Assembly: GCA_903907615.1 (NCBI GenBank) | Contig: CAIVOR010000185.1 | Coordinates: forward strand, 1-18,199 | From: an uncultured Microbacteriaceae bacterium | GTDB lineage: Bacteria > Actinomycetota > Actinomycetes > Actinomycetales > Microbacteriaceae | Reading direction: 5' to 3' | DNA length: 18,199 bases | Shown: piece after piece, positions 6,112 through 14,013 of the stretch | Position numbering within the stretch: the first letter of the stretch is position 1 | Layout: the number at the start of each line of letters is the position of its first letter | Translations under genes and position numbers: made by a program | Notes under the pieces: generated by a model | The model's database searches: none | The model's input: the letters and a program-made list of their open reading frames with translations, nothing else | Told to the model about the DNA's origin: nothing

Positions 6112-7497
6112 TTAGGAGCCGATGAGGGCCGTGGCGAGGAATGCCGGCAGGTCGGCCATCGGGATGCGTTCCTGCGACATCGTGTCGCGGTGACGCACCG
6201 TCACGGCTTTGTCTTCGAGACTGTCGAAGTCGACCGTGATGCAGAACGGCGTGCCGATCTCGTCTTGGCGGCGATAGCGGCGTCCGATGGCGCCCGCATC
6301 GTCGAAGTCAATGTTCCACGACTGACGCAGTTGGGCAGCCAGCTCCCGGGCCATCGGCGACAGCTCCTCGTTGCGCGACAGCGGGAGAACGGCTGCCTTG
6401 ACGGGGGCCAGTCGCGGGTCAAGCTTGAGGACCGTTCGCTTGTCGATCTCGCCCTTGGCATTAGGCACTTCTTCTTCGGTGTACGCGTCAACCAAGAACG
6501 CCATCAGCGAGCGGGTCAGGCCGGCCGCCGGTTCAATCACGAAGGGCACCCAGCGCTCGTTCTTGGTTTGGTCAAAGTACGACAGATCTTTGCCTGAGTG
6601 CTCCGAGTGGGTCTTGAGGTCAAAGTCGGTGCGGTTGGCAATGCCCTCGAGCTCACCAAACTCCGATCCTGAGAAACCAAAGCGGTATTCGATGTCGACC
6701 GTGCGCTTGGAGTAGTGCGAAAGCTTCTCTTTAGCGTGCTCGAACAGGCGAAGGTTTTCGGGATCGATGCCCAGCTCGACGTACCACGCCAAACGGAGGT
6801 CAATCCAGTACTGGTGCCAGTCTTCATCCGTTCCCGGCTCGACAAAGAACTCCATCTCCATCTGCTCGAACTCGCGCGTGCGAAAGATGAAGTTACCGGG
6901 CGTGATTTCGTTTCGGAAACTCTTACCGATTTGCCCGATACCGAACGGGGGCTTCATGCGTGCCGACTGCAGCACGTTGGCAAAGTTCACGAAAATACCC
7001 TGGGCTGTTTCGGGACGCAGGTAGTGCAGCCCCGCCTCGTCGTCGACCGGGCCGAGGAACGTCTTGAGAAGTCCCGAGAAGGCGCGTGGTTCGGTCCACG
7101 AATCCTTGTTGCCGCAGTTGGGGCAGGGCACGCCGGCGAGTCCACCCTCGGGCGCACGGCCCTTGCGCTCTTCGAATTCCTCAACGAGGTGGTCTTCGCG
7201 AAAACGACGGTGACAACTGGTGCACTCCACGAGCGGGTCGCTAAAGACCTCGACGTGGCCAGACGCTTCCCACACCTGGCGCGGCAGAATGACGCTCGAG
7301 TCAAGACCCACCACGTCGTCGCGCGACTGCACCATGGAACGCCACCACTGGCGCTTGATGTTCTCCTTGAGGGCGACGCCCAGGGGGCCGTAGTCCCACG
7401 CAGAGCGCGATCCCCCGTAGATTTCACCGGCCTGATAGACAAATCCGCGGTTCTTGGCCAGCGCGATGACAGCATCGAGTTTTGAGGTGGGCGCCAT
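6112..7497 (-). CDS. glyS: Glycine--tRNA ligase (class II, homodimeric type)
   Basis: Charges tRNA-Gly with glycine using ATP in the cytosol; essential. The 461-residue protein is the single-chain alpha2 form found in actinobacteria. Visible are the N-terminal GFVYQAGEIYGGSRSAWDYGPLG block, a zinc-ribbon-like insertion with Cys92/Cys95 and Cys125/Cys128, class II motif 2 around 194-218 (FRNEITPGNFIFRTREFEQ), the glycine-pocket segment before GLTRSLMAFLVDAY (motif 3), and a C-terminal anticodon-binding domain with DFDDAGAIGRRYRRQDEIGTPFC. All family blocks are present at normal length. An AGGA site lies seven bases before the ATG. The M13 peptidase gene is 20 bp upstream on the same strand, so the two are probably cotranscribed. 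Confidence 0.96.
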   Translation of the reverse strand: MAPTSKLDAVIALAKNRGFVYQAGEIYGGSRSAWDYGPLGVALKENIKRQWWRSMVQSRDDVVGLDSSVILPRQVWEASGHVEVFSDPLVECTSCHRRFREDHLVEEFEERKGRAPEGGLAGVPCPNCGNKDSWTEPRAFSGLLKTFLGPVDDEAGLHYLRPETAQGIFVNFANVLQSARMKPPFGIGQIGKSFRNEITPGNFIFRTREFEQMEMEFFVEPGTDEDWHQYWIDLRLAWYVELGIDPENLRLFEHAKEKLSHYSKRTVDIEYRFGFSGSEFGELEGIANRTDFDLKTHSEHSGKDLSYFDQTKNERWVPFVIEPAAGLTRSLMAFLVDAYTEEEVPNAKGEIDKRTVLKLDPRLAPVKAAVLPLSRNEELSPMARELAAQLRQSWNIDFDDAGAIGRRYRRQDEIGTPFCITVDFDSLEDKAVTVRHRDTMSQERIPMADLPAFLATALIGS

Positions 7498-7517
7498 GAC
7501 CCAATCCTATTCGGGGT

Positions 7518-9527
7518 CTACCAGATGGTGACGCGCTGATCCTCGTCGAGCCAGAGGGCGTCGCTCGGGTGCACGTCGAAGGCAGCATAGAACGCGTCGA
7601 TGTTGCGCACGATCTGGTTACACCGGAACTCGGGCGGTGAGTGCGGGTCGATGGCCAAAAGTCGCAGGGTCTCTTCGTCACGAGCAATCTGCTGCCACGA
7701 CTGGGCCCACGACAGGAAGAAGCGCTGAGCGCCCGTGAGGCCATCAATGACCGGCGGCTCGGCGCCACCCAGTGCGATTTGATAGGCCTTCCACGCGATC
7801 GCGAGACCACCCAGGTCGCCAATGTTTTCACCGATGGTGAGCTCGCCGTTGACCTTGTTTCCGGGAGTCGTTTTCGGTTCAAGCGCGTTGTATTGCTCGA
7901 TGAGCACAGCCGCCCGCTTGTCGAACTGTTCGCGGTCGTGCTCTGTCCACCAATCGGTGAGCTTGCCGTCGCCGTCGAATCGCGAACCCTGATCGTCGAA
8001 TCCGTGGCCGATCTCATGGCCGATCACGGCACCGATTGAGCCGTAGTTGGCAGCGTCGTCCCATTCGGGACTGAAGAACGGAGGCTGCAGGATGGCCGCC
8101 GGAAACACGATTTCGTTGAATCCCGGGTTGTAGTAAGCGTTGACCGTTTGGGGTGTCATGAACCACTCATCGCGATCAATCGGCTTGCCAATCTTGCCCA
8201 GCTCGCGCTTCATCTCGAACTCTGCAATGTTGCGCACGTTGTCCATGAGGTTGTCTGGCGTAATTTCGAGAGCTGAGTAATCACGCCACGTGACGGGGTA
8301 GCCCACCTTGGGCGTGAACTTATTGAGCTTCTCGAGCGCACGCTTCTTGGTTGCCGGGCTCATCCAGTCGAGGCCCTCAATTGATTCTCGATAGGCCTCA
8401 ATGAGGTAGCCCACGAGCACGTCCATCGATGTCTTGGCTTCTTCGGGGAAGTGACGAGCCACGTAGATCTGGCCGACGGCTTCACCCATCGATCCCTCGA
8501 CCAGGGAGACGCCGCGCTTCCAGCGTTCGCGCTGCTGCGGGGTGCCCGTGAGGGTGCGGCCATAGAAATCAAAGTTGGCCTCGTTGAACGCGGCCGGAAG
8601 GTAGGGAGCGGCCGAGTGCAGCACCTGCCAGATCAGCCAGGCACGCCAATCCTCGAGGCGCTCAGGAACGAGGAGCGCGCCCAGGCCCTCAAAGAAACTG
8701 GGCTGTCGAACCACGACGGTCTCAAACGTTGCCTCATCGGCGCCGAGCGCAATGCGCCACAGGTCGAGATCGGGCTTGTGTTCGGCGGGCGATGCGGCGG
8801 CGGCGAGGGCACAGGTCTCGGCCCAGAACAGCGGGTTGTATGTGGCGAGGCTGTCGCGGCTGCGCACGTTGTCCCAGTGAGCGGCGGCAATATCCCGCTC
8901 GAGGTCGTAGACGCGCTGGGCGCGCACGGGAGCGGACTCATCGAAGTCGAACGTGAGCAGTGATTCGGCCGCGAGTTCAAACATGCGCTGGATGTGCGAC
9001 ACATAGGCGTCGCGAATCGACGCAAAGCTTTCCTCGCGAAAGTACGACTCGTCGGGCAGGCCAATTCCGCCCTGCTCGGCAAAGACGAGGTAGCGGTTGG
9101 GGTCGCCGGGATCATTGTCGACAAACAGTTGAACGAAGCCGCCCACGCCGTGGCGCTCGAGTCGGCCGACGGCATCGAGCACCGCGGAGATGCTCGCGAC
9201 ATTCGACGCGAACGCAATCTGCGACTCGATGGGGGCGAGGCCCCGCGCCTCAATTGCGGCAGTGTCCATGAAGCTCGAGTAGAGGTTGCCCACCTTGCGC
9301 TCGGGCGCGCCCTCGTCGGCCTTCTGGGAGTCTTGAATGATGTCGCGCACGGCCTCTTCGGCACGCTCGTGCAGCACGTGGAACGATCCGTATCGGGCCT
9401 TGTCGGCGGGAATCTCGTTGCGGCGCATCCACTTGCCCGTCACGTGCTCAAAGAGGTCGTCTTGCGGGCGCACCTCGGGGTCGAGTTCGTCAATGTCGAT
9501 GCCGGAAAGTGGGCGAGCAGAAGTCAT
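7518..9527 (-). CDS. pepO: M13-family zinc metallopeptidase (neprilysin/PepO type)
   Basis: A 669-residue zinc endopeptidase expected to cleave oligopeptides. The zinc site is intact: HEIGH with His504 and His508 as ligands and the catalytic Glu between them, and GENIGDLGG with Glu567 as third ligand. The 63-residue spacing equals that of neprilysin. The substrate-binding NAYYNPGFNEIVFP segment (NAFY-type motif) and the terminal Trp of the family are also present. The N-terminus MTSARPLSGIDIDELDPEVRPQDDLF has no signal peptide or membrane anchor, so the enzyme is probably cytosolic. I use the ATG at 9527; a 33-residue in-frame extension to 9626 is not family-like and crosses the divergent promoter. 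TAGGCT lies seven bases before the ATG, suggesting a leaderless transcript. Confidence 0.93.
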   Translation of the reverse strand: MTSARPLSGIDIDELDPEVRPQDDLFEHVTGKWMRRNEIPADKARYGSFHVLHERAEEAVRDIIQDSQKADEGAPERKVGNLYSSFMDTAAIEARGLAPIESQIAFASNVASISAVLDAVGRLERHGVGGFVQLFVDNDPGDPNRYLVFAEQGGIGLPDESYFREESFASIRDAYVSHIQRMFELAAESLLTFDFDESAPVRAQRVYDLERDIAAAHWDNVRSRDSLATYNPLFWAETCALAAAASPAEHKPDLDLWRIALGADEATFETVVVRQPSFFEGLGALLVPERLEDWRAWLIWQVLHSAAPYLPAAFNEANFDFYGRTLTGTPQQRERWKRGVSLVEGSMGEAVGQIYVARHFPEEAKTSMDVLVGYLIEAYRESIEGLDWMSPATKKRALEKLNKFTPKVGYPVTWRDYSALEITPDNLMDNVRNIAEFEMKRELGKIGKPIDRDEWFMTPQTVNAYYNPGFNEIVFPAAILQPPFFSPEWDDAANYGSIGAVIGHEIGHGFDDQGSRFDGDGKLTDWWTEHDREQFDKRAAVLIEQYNALEPKTTPGNKVNGELTIGENIGDLGGLAIAWKAYQIALGGAEPPVIDGLTGAQRFFLSWAQSWQQIARDEETLRLLAIDPHSPPEFRCNQIVRNIDAFYAAFDVHPSDALWLDEDQRVTIW

Positions 9528-9578
9528 GCTCCCCAGCCTAGGCAAACGTTGCACCGCGCGCACATTACTGTTGCTTTC
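9528..9578. promoter_or_regulatory. Divergent promoter region between M13 peptidase and HAD phosphatase genes
   Basis: Only 51 bp separate the two start codons. On the minus strand TAGGCT (9540-9535) stands seven bases before the peptidase ATG. On the plus strand TACTGT (9566-9571) stands seven bases before the phosphatase GTG. Both fit TANNNT -10 elements of leaderless transcripts. Neither has a recognisable -35 hexamer at standard spacing, and their upstream regions overlap. Confidence 0.45.
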
Positions 9579-10256
9579 GTGAGCCTCACGTCGTTTTCCC
9601 AGCCCGCAGCCGGCCGGCCTTGGCAACCCGTGATGTTCGACATGGACGGCACCCTCCTTGACTCGGCACCTGCCGTCATGAGCCGGCTACGCGACACGAT
9701 GACTCACTTTGGCGTTCAGCCTCCTGCCGACACCGAGTTGCGGCACCTGATTGGACCGCCGACGCGAGAGGCACTGAGCGGCTACATTCCTCCGGAACTC
9801 CTCGAGGAGGCGTTGACTTTTTACCGATCACTCGTCGCTCACGAGGGACTCACGAACATGAGTCTCTTCGCCGGAATCCCGGAGGCTCTGGCGCAACTCC
9901 AGGACCGAGGTGTGCCGCTGGCGGTTGCCACGAGCAAACTGCAGGGAGAGGCCGACCGCATTCTGAGGGATTTCGGCATCGCTCAGTTTTTCACGGCGGT
10001 CGCGGGTGCGTCCCCCGAGCGCATCTCAAAGGCCGACGTTGTTGCCCACGCCCTCGAACGGCTGGAAACGTCATCAATCCACACGCCGCTCATGGTGGGT
10101 GATCGCCTGTGGGACATCGAGGGAGCAGCGACTCACGGCGTGCCCACGATTCTTGTTTCCTGGGGGTACGCGCGCGCCGAGGAGTTCGAGCTCGCGCTCG
10201 CTCGGGTAGACACCACGCACGACCTCGTCTCATTTGTCCTCGGGGCAGGCGCGTAA
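9579..10256 (+). CDS. HAD-family hydrolase (phosphoglycolate-phosphatase-like)
   Basis: A 225-residue cytosolic phosphatase of the haloacid dehalogenase superfamily, subfamily I (Gph/PpaX-like). Motif I is FDMDGTLLDS with nucleophile Asp21 and acid/base Asp23. Motif II is the Thr/Ser of VATSK, motif III the Lys of RISKADVV, and motif IV MVGDRLWDIEGA. A helical cap lies between motif I and motif II. The substrate is not readable from sequence; phosphoglycolate or a nucleotide are typical. The start is GTG at 9579; longer in-frame readings to the left run into the peptidase gene on the other strand and have no HAD similarity. The stop is followed by one base and then the nucS ATG, so the two genes form an operon. 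Confidence 0.9.
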   Translation: MSLTSFSQPAAGRPWQPVMFDMDGTLLDSAPAVMSRLRDTMTHFGVQPPADTELRHLIGPPTREALSGYIPPELLEEALTFYRSLVAHEGLTNMSLFAGIPEALAQLQDRGVPLAVATSKLQGEADRILRDFGIAQFFTAVAGASPERISKADVVAHALERLETSSIHTPLMVGDRLWDIEGAATHGVPTILVSWGYARAEEFELALARVDTTHDLVSFVLGAGA

Positions 10257-10257
10257 C

Positions 10258-10953
10258 ATGCGTCTCGTCATCGCCACATGCTCGGTGGACTACAGCGGGC
10301 GTCTCACCGCGCACCTGCCGCTCGCCACGCGCGTGCTCATGGTCAAGCAGGACGGCAGCCTGCTCGTGCACTCCGACGGGGGTTCCTACAAGCCCCTCAA
10401 CTGGATGTCGCCACCGTGCTTTCTCACTGTCCACGAACCGGATGATGACCTCGTGGCGCAGGGCGTCTCAGAGGTCTGGCGGGTGACCCACGCCAAAACG
10501 TCCGACATGCTCGTCGTGGCTATCCACGAGATTCACGGCGAATTGGAGCATGACTTGGGCGTCGACCCGGGCCTCATCAAGGACGGCGTGGAGGCTCACC
10601 TGCAGCGTCTCCTTGCCGACAACATTGACGAACTGGGCGACGGCTACACGCTCGTCCGTCGCGAATTCATGACCGCCGTTGGTCCGGTCGACGTGCTGGC
10701 CCGGGATGCGGACGGAAATACGGTCGCCGTTGAAATCAAGCGACGCGGCGATATCGATGGCGTGGAGCAGCTCACGCGCTACCTCGAGCTGCTCAATCGC
10801 GACCCGCACTTTGCGCCGGTCACCGGTGTTTTCGCCGCCCAGGAGATCAAGCCGCAGGCCCGTAAACTCGCTGACGACCGTGGCATTCGTTGCCTTGTTC
10901 TCGATTATGACCGGCTCAAGGGCATCGACGATTCTCAGGGGCGGCTCTTCTAG
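10258..10953 (+). CDS. nucS: Endonuclease NucS (EndoMS), mismatch-specific
   Basis: NucS/EndoMS cuts both strands at mispaired bases and provides non-canonical mismatch repair in actinobacteria and archaea that lack MutS/MutL. The 231-residue protein starts MRLVIATCSVDYSGRL as in other actinobacterial NucS. The N-terminal DNA-binding/dimer domain contains the SDGGSYKPLNWM block. The C-terminal RecB-like nuclease domain has catalytic residues Asp145 (PVDVLARD), Glu159 and Lys161 (VAVEIKRR). The protein ends QGRLF, the family's beta-clamp-binding tail. The ATG at 10258 is one base past the HAD gene stop, so it is probably translated by coupling. A longer start at 10234 would overlap the HAD gene and adds non-family residues. 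Length and motifs are complete. Confidence 0.95.
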   Translation: MRLVIATCSVDYSGRLTAHLPLATRVLMVKQDGSLLVHSDGGSYKPLNWMSPPCFLTVHEPDDDLVAQGVSEVWRVTHAKTSDMLVVAIHEIHGELEHDLGVDPGLIKDGVEAHLQRLLADNIDELGDGYTLVRREFMTAVGPVDVLARDADGNTVAVEIKRRGDIDGVEQLTRYLELLNRDPHFAPVTGVFAAQEIKPQARKLADDRGIRCLVLDYDRLKGIDDSQGRLF

Positions 10954-11041
10954 GCGAGTGACTTCAGCGCACCATGACGAGTGGGGTGCGTCGTCGTCGG
11001 CCGCAGCGATGCGCTCAGCCGCTGACACATTCCGCACGAAC

Positions 11042-11078
11042 AGGAATCCCCCAGGCCATGACGGCCCGGGGGATTCCT
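11042..11078. terminator. Bidirectional hairpin terminator between nucS and LPDTG gene
   Basis: A 16-bp stem with one mismatch (AGGAATCCCCCAGGCC against GGCCCGGGGGATTCCT, loop ATGAC) lies between two convergent genes. There is no T-run on either side, as is common for actinobacterial terminators. Its position 89 bp past nucS and 50 bp past the surface-protein stop fits shared termination. The remaining bases of the 174-bp gap contain no gene I can see. Confidence 0.7.
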
Positions 11079-11127
11079 GATCTCGCGATCCTGCGAGGGA
11101 GGCGCGCGATGTTACTTACGTGCGGTG

Positions 11128-12111
11128 TTACTCCGCCGACCGGCGACGGCGCACCATGATCAGTGCGAGCGCACCGGCGCCGAGCAGACCTGCTGCGATT
11201 GCTCCTGTAGCAACGAACGCGATGGCGCTTGCGCCCGTATCGGGCAGTGCAGCCGGAGTGGCTGTTCCCGTGATGAAGATCGACTCCGTGTAGAAGTCGT
11301 GCGGTGCACTCGTGTTGATGGTTGAGTTGGTGATTTCACCCACGAACGTGGCGGCACCGGTGGCAAAGTCCGCAACGATGAGCTCCGAGTCATAGCAGTC
11401 GTTCACGAACCACGGGTTACCGTTTCCGTCGAAGGCAACGCCCTCCACATATTCCAAGTTGCAATCGGAACGGTTCTCGTAACTGTAGGAGGCCATGGTG
11501 ACGTTGTGGGTCGTATCAGCAGTCGCAACGCCGGTCGACGTGTCGACACGGTAAGCGAGAAGAGTGGATGAACCGCTGTCCCACATGAAGATGTAAACCG
11601 TGTCGTCCACGGGGTTGTAACCCATCGCGTTGGGGCTAAATTCTAGTCCCGGACCCACGGCGGTCGCGACGCCCGTCGTCAAGTCGAGAGAGTAGAAGCC
11701 AGCATCCCGAATGAAAAAAGCGTTTCCGTCATTGATAATCGACAAGCCCCACGGGTTAGTAACCGGACCGGTCACCGGCGCAATAACAGTGTAAACACCG
11801 GTTGCCGGATCCACCTTCGCAAGGTTTCCTCCCACGTTCGTGTAATAAGCCAAGTAGACGCTGCCGTCAACGGGGTTTACCGCTGCCCCACTGGCACACG
11901 AACCGTCATTGGCGTTGCCCACCAACGTTGCGTTTCCGTTCGTGGTGTCAACACTCGTCAATTGCGGCTGAAAGTCGTCGCACGAAGCGGCAAAAAAGTG
12001 CTGGCCAGCCGGCAGAGTCGGTGCACCCGTGGCCTGCGCGGGTGCAACACCCGCAGTAATGAGTCCGGCGGCGGCCAGAACAACCGCGGCACGTGCAAGC
12101 TTTCTCTTCAT
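11128..12111 (-). CDS. LPDTG cell-wall-anchored protein with beta-propeller-like repeats
   Basis: A 327-residue exported protein. Residues 1-28 are a Sec signal peptide (MKRKLARAA, hydrophobic core, AQA-type cleavage). LPDTG at 289-293 is followed by a hydrophobic helix and RRRRSAE, a complete sortase signal. The body has repeated units of the type VDTTNGNATLVG, VDPATGVYTVIA, LDLTTGVATAVG and VDTSTGVATAD, each followed by a turn and a hydrophobic strand. This is the pattern of NHL/YncE-like beta-propellers that display values derived from a chain of blades. Four or five blades are visible, fewer than a full seven-bladed propeller. Cys pairs (SCDDF/GSCAS and SDCNLE/NDCYDS) suggest disulfides. 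Ligand unknown. AAAGG lies nine bases before the ATG. It is unrelated in its body to the other LPDTG protein of this window. Confidence 0.85.
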   Translation of the reverse strand: MKRKLARAAVVLAAAGLITAGVAPAQATGAPTLPAGQHFFAASCDDFQPQLTSVDTTNGNATLVGNANDGSCASGAAVNPVDGSVYLAYYTNVGGNLAKVDPATGVYTVIAPVTGPVTNPWGLSIINDGNAFFIRDAGFYSLDLTTGVATAVGPGLEFSPNAMGYNPVDDTVYIFMWDSGSSTLLAYRVDTSTGVATADTTHNVTMASYSYENRSDCNLEYVEGVAFDGNGNPWFVNDCYDSELIVADFATGAATFVGEITNSTINTSAPHDFYTESIFITGTATPAALPDTGASAIAFVATGAIAAGLLGAGALALIMVRRRRSAE

Positions 12112-12183
12112 GAATCAAGACCTTTCGGTAGGGGCAAATGCCATAAAACCCTATCGACATAATCGTCCTCAGACCCCCCGAGC

Positions 12184-12211
12184 AAAAAATCAAAACGTGG
12201 TGATGACACGT
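12184..12211 (-). terminator. Weak intrinsic terminator downstream of the DMT transporter gene
   Basis: On the minus strand a 5-bp stem ACGTG/CACGT with a seven-base loop is followed by TTTGATTTTTT, about 65 bp after the transporter stop. A larger 8-bp inverted repeat, CCTCAGAC at 12167-12174 and GTCTGAGG at 12210-12217, encloses the T-run and one stem arm. The rest of the 165-bp gap (12112-12276) must contain the promoter of the LPDTG gene, but I cannot place it confidently. Confidence 0.4.
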
Positions 12212-12276
12212 CTGAGGTGTGGGTTGTCGCTAACCAACGCCGAGCAGACAGCCGGCCTGGCTTGGTCACTATCGGG

Positions 12277-13233
12277 CTAGGTGCGCTTTGTCAGGACGCC
12301 GGCGGCCACGGTGAGGGCCAGCACCATGATGCCTGCACCGGCCAACATGGAGAAAGTATTGACCACGCTTTGGGGGAAAAACAGGTCCGCCAGAACCGCG
12401 GTAATTATCTGGCCGGTCGTGGTCGCCAAACTCGTGACGAGAGCGCCCGTGTGCCGAACTGCCCAGGCCGTCATCGCTACAAAGAAAACGCCACACAGGC
12501 CGCCCAGATACAACCACACGTCGGTGGGATACGTCTTGGGCAGTCCCTGGCCGAGGGAATAGGCCCCGGCCACGATGGCCAAGACACCGGAGCCAACAAG
12601 GAAGTTGAGGACGGTCGGCGTCAGAGGTGTGCGGGCCACGACAGCCATGGAGCCGTTAGCAATCTGCTGCCAGGCCACGAGAACGCCAAAGAGGAAGGGA
12701 AGAATGAGCAGGATGAGCGCGTCAGCGTTGGCCAATCGCCCCAGCATCGACACGGTGACCGCCACGATGGCCAGGAGCACGCCCACGGTGCGTCGAGCAG
12801 TAAACGGCTTCCGTCCTGCGGGTCCAATCCCCGTTGCATCGATCACATAGCTTCCCAGTGTGAGGCCGCATACGAAAGTAATCGAAAACAGTGCCACGCC
12901 CGTTATTCCCACGGTGAGCGACTGTGAGAACACGAACGCGGCGCCACTGGCGCCGGCCAGTGTGAACAGCCATGCCGTTCGCCGTTGCCGGATCGACGTG
13001 AGAAGGAGGCGGAATCCGGATCGTGTGCGCGGCGAAAAAACCAGAAAGACGAGCAGGATGACGGTTCCGGTGCCAAAAGAGATCAGGGCCGCAATCGGGG
13101 CGTCATTAATGCGGGTCGACAACTCGCCGTTGATTCGCGACTGTGTGGCCATAAAGCCGCCAGCGAGTAATGCCACCGTTACGGACACCCACATCGGCAC
13201 CCGTCTGGTCGGGGTGGGCGGTGGTGGGTTCAC
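12277..13233 (-). CDS. DMT-superfamily transporter with two DUF606 (YdcZ-like) domains
   Basis: A 318-residue inner-membrane protein with about ten hydrophobic helices, built as two similar halves of five helices each. Family-typical starts of each half are visible (LLAGGFMATQSRINGELS and LNFLVGSGVLAIVAGAYSLGQGLP), as are the ISFGTGTVILLVFL and GQIITAVLADLFFP segments. Single DUF606 proteins are about 150 residues, so this is the fused or duplicated form. Substrate unknown; small-molecule export is usual for the superfamily. The start is GTG at 13233. TAGTCT precedes it by six bases and there is no Shine-Dalgarno, so the mRNA is probably leaderless. It is a single-gene unit. Confidence 0.85.
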   Translation of the reverse strand: MNPPPPTPTRRVPMWVSVTVALLAGGFMATQSRINGELSTRINDAPIAALISFGTGTVILLVFLVFSPRTRSGFRLLLTSIRQRRTAWLFTLAGASGAAFVFSQSLTVGITGVALFSITFVCGLTLGSYVIDATGIGPAGRKPFTARRTVGVLLAIVAVTVSMLGRLANADALILLILPFLFGVLVAWQQIANGSMAVVARTPLTPTVLNFLVGSGVLAIVAGAYSLGQGLPKTYPTDVWLYLGGLCGVFFVAMTAWAVRHTGALVTSLATTTGQIITAVLADLFFPQSVVNTFSMLAGAGIMVLALTVAAGVLTKRT

Positions 13234-13239
13234 GTGCTC

Positions 13240-13245
13240 AGACTA
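13240..13245 (-). promoter_or_regulatory. -10 element of leaderless DMT transporter promoter
   Basis: TAGTCT on the minus strand, then GAGCAC, then the GTG start. The spacing places the first transcribed base at the start codon. No Shine-Dalgarno is present and no clear -35 is seen. Confidence 0.45.
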
Positions 13246-13270
13246 GCCGTTGCCGTTTTTCTCGACTCAG

Positions 13271-13305
13271 AAAAAGGGGCCCCGACGTATTCGCCGAGGC
13301 CCCTT
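13271..13305 (-). terminator. Intrinsic terminator of the small lipoprotein gene
   Basis: On the minus strand a 14-bp stem with two G-U pairs (arms beginning AAGGGGCC and ending GGCCCCTT, loop AATA) is followed by five T. It begins 14 bases after the lipoprotein stop codon. It is one of only two hairpins in the window with a convincing T-rich tail. Confidence 0.88.
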
Positions 13306-13318
13306 GTTGGTCAGGAAA

Positions 13319-13720
13319 TTACATTGTGACGTTGACCGTGAAGGTCACGGTCTCGCCGGTTACCGAGTCGGTGAGGGTGACCTCGGTGGTGCCCTCGGCT
13401 ACGGGCGTGAGGCCCGGTACGAAGGTGGCGTCACCGTCAGTGCCGCCCTCGGTGAACTCGACAACGCCCGACTTCGAGAACGAGGCGGTCCAGTCGCCCT
13501 CGGTGGCCTCGGCCACGTTGAGGTATCCCATGGAGTTCATGGGGATGTCGTAGGTCTTTCCGTTGGCCTCGGCAACGGGGATCTGGACGGGCGAAACCAC
13601 GTTGCTGCCCACGGCAGACTCGGTGGGGGCGGGGGCGGCGTTCGAGCAGGCCGTGAGGCCGCCGACGGCGGCGAACGCGATGGCCGCAACGGCGCCGACG
13701 CGGATGAAGTTCTTGTTCAT
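13319..13720 (-). CDS. Small secreted lipoprotein of unknown function
   Basis: A 133-residue protein with a lipoprotein signal (MNKNFIRVGAVAAIAFAAVGG, lipobox LTAC, Cys25), an Ala/Pro/Ser linker (about 26-45) and a compact domain of about 85 residues with alternating beta-strand pattern that ends VTFTVNVTM. The shape is that of an Ig-like or protease-inhibitor (I42-like) sandwich, but the diagnostic I42 motifs are not clear, so I do not assign it. The ATG at 13720 has AGAGAG five bases upstream; an in-frame start at 13768 adds a basic segment unlike a signal peptide. It is monocistronic, with a tRNA gene upstream and a strong terminator downstream. Only two Cys-free surface strands contain aromatic residues. 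Function unknown. Confidence 0.75.
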   Translation of the reverse strand: MNKNFIRVGAVAAIAFAAVGGLTACSNAAPAPTESAVGSNVVSPVQIPVAEANGKTYDIPMNSMGYLNVAEATEGDWTASFSKSGVVEFTEGGTDGDATFVPGLTPVAEGTTEVTLTDSVTGETVTFTVNVTM

Positions 13721-13837
13721 GATTCTCTCTTTTCGTTTCTTGCGCTCAATCGAGCACGTTAGCGTCACCAGAGTATGGGATGGCTCGCCCTGTACTGTGT
13801 GTGTGGGCTGTGCGTTTCCTGAGCGTTAGGTGAACGT

Positions 13838-13874
13838 GCGAAAGAAATAACCCCCGGAGGCAACCGGGGGTTAT
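13838..13874 (-). terminator. Intrinsic terminator of tRNA-Leu
   Basis: An 11-bp perfect stem (ATAACCCCCGG/CCGGGGGTTAT, loop of six) followed on the minus strand by TTCTTT. It begins six bases after the tRNA 3' end. Confidence 0.9.
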
Positions 13875-13880
13875 CATTCG

Positions 13881-13963
13881 TGCGCGAGGGGGGACTTGAA
13901 CCCCCACGCCCTTGCGGGCACTGGCACCTGAAGCCAGCGCGTCTGCCATTCCGCCACTCGCGC
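13881..13963 (-). tRNA. tRNA-Leu (anticodon CAG)
   Basis: The 83-nt minus-strand sequence folds as a class II tRNA. The acceptor stem is GCGCGAG/CTCGCGC with discriminator A. The D-arm region is TGGCGGAATGGCAGACGC, and the anticodon stem CTGGC/GCCAG encloses loop TTCAGGT with anticodon CAG. The variable arm is GCCCGCAAGGGC, and the T-arm GGGGG/CCCCC encloses TTCAAGT. CCA is not encoded. It decodes CUG, the main leucine codon in high-GC genomes. Tandem tRNAs are not present. Confidence 0.96.
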
Positions 13964-14013
13964 GAACAGATACTGACGCTATCACGCGCCCGCCACGAGC
14001 GCACACTCGCGCC

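Noticed and set aside
6715..7485. 256-codon plus-strand frame opposite glyS
   Set aside because: Shadow of a well-conserved essential gene; no recognisable domain.
12217..12927. 236-codon plus-strand frame across the transporter
   Set aside because: Antisense shadow of the DMT transporter, with hydrophilic scrambled composition and no family features.
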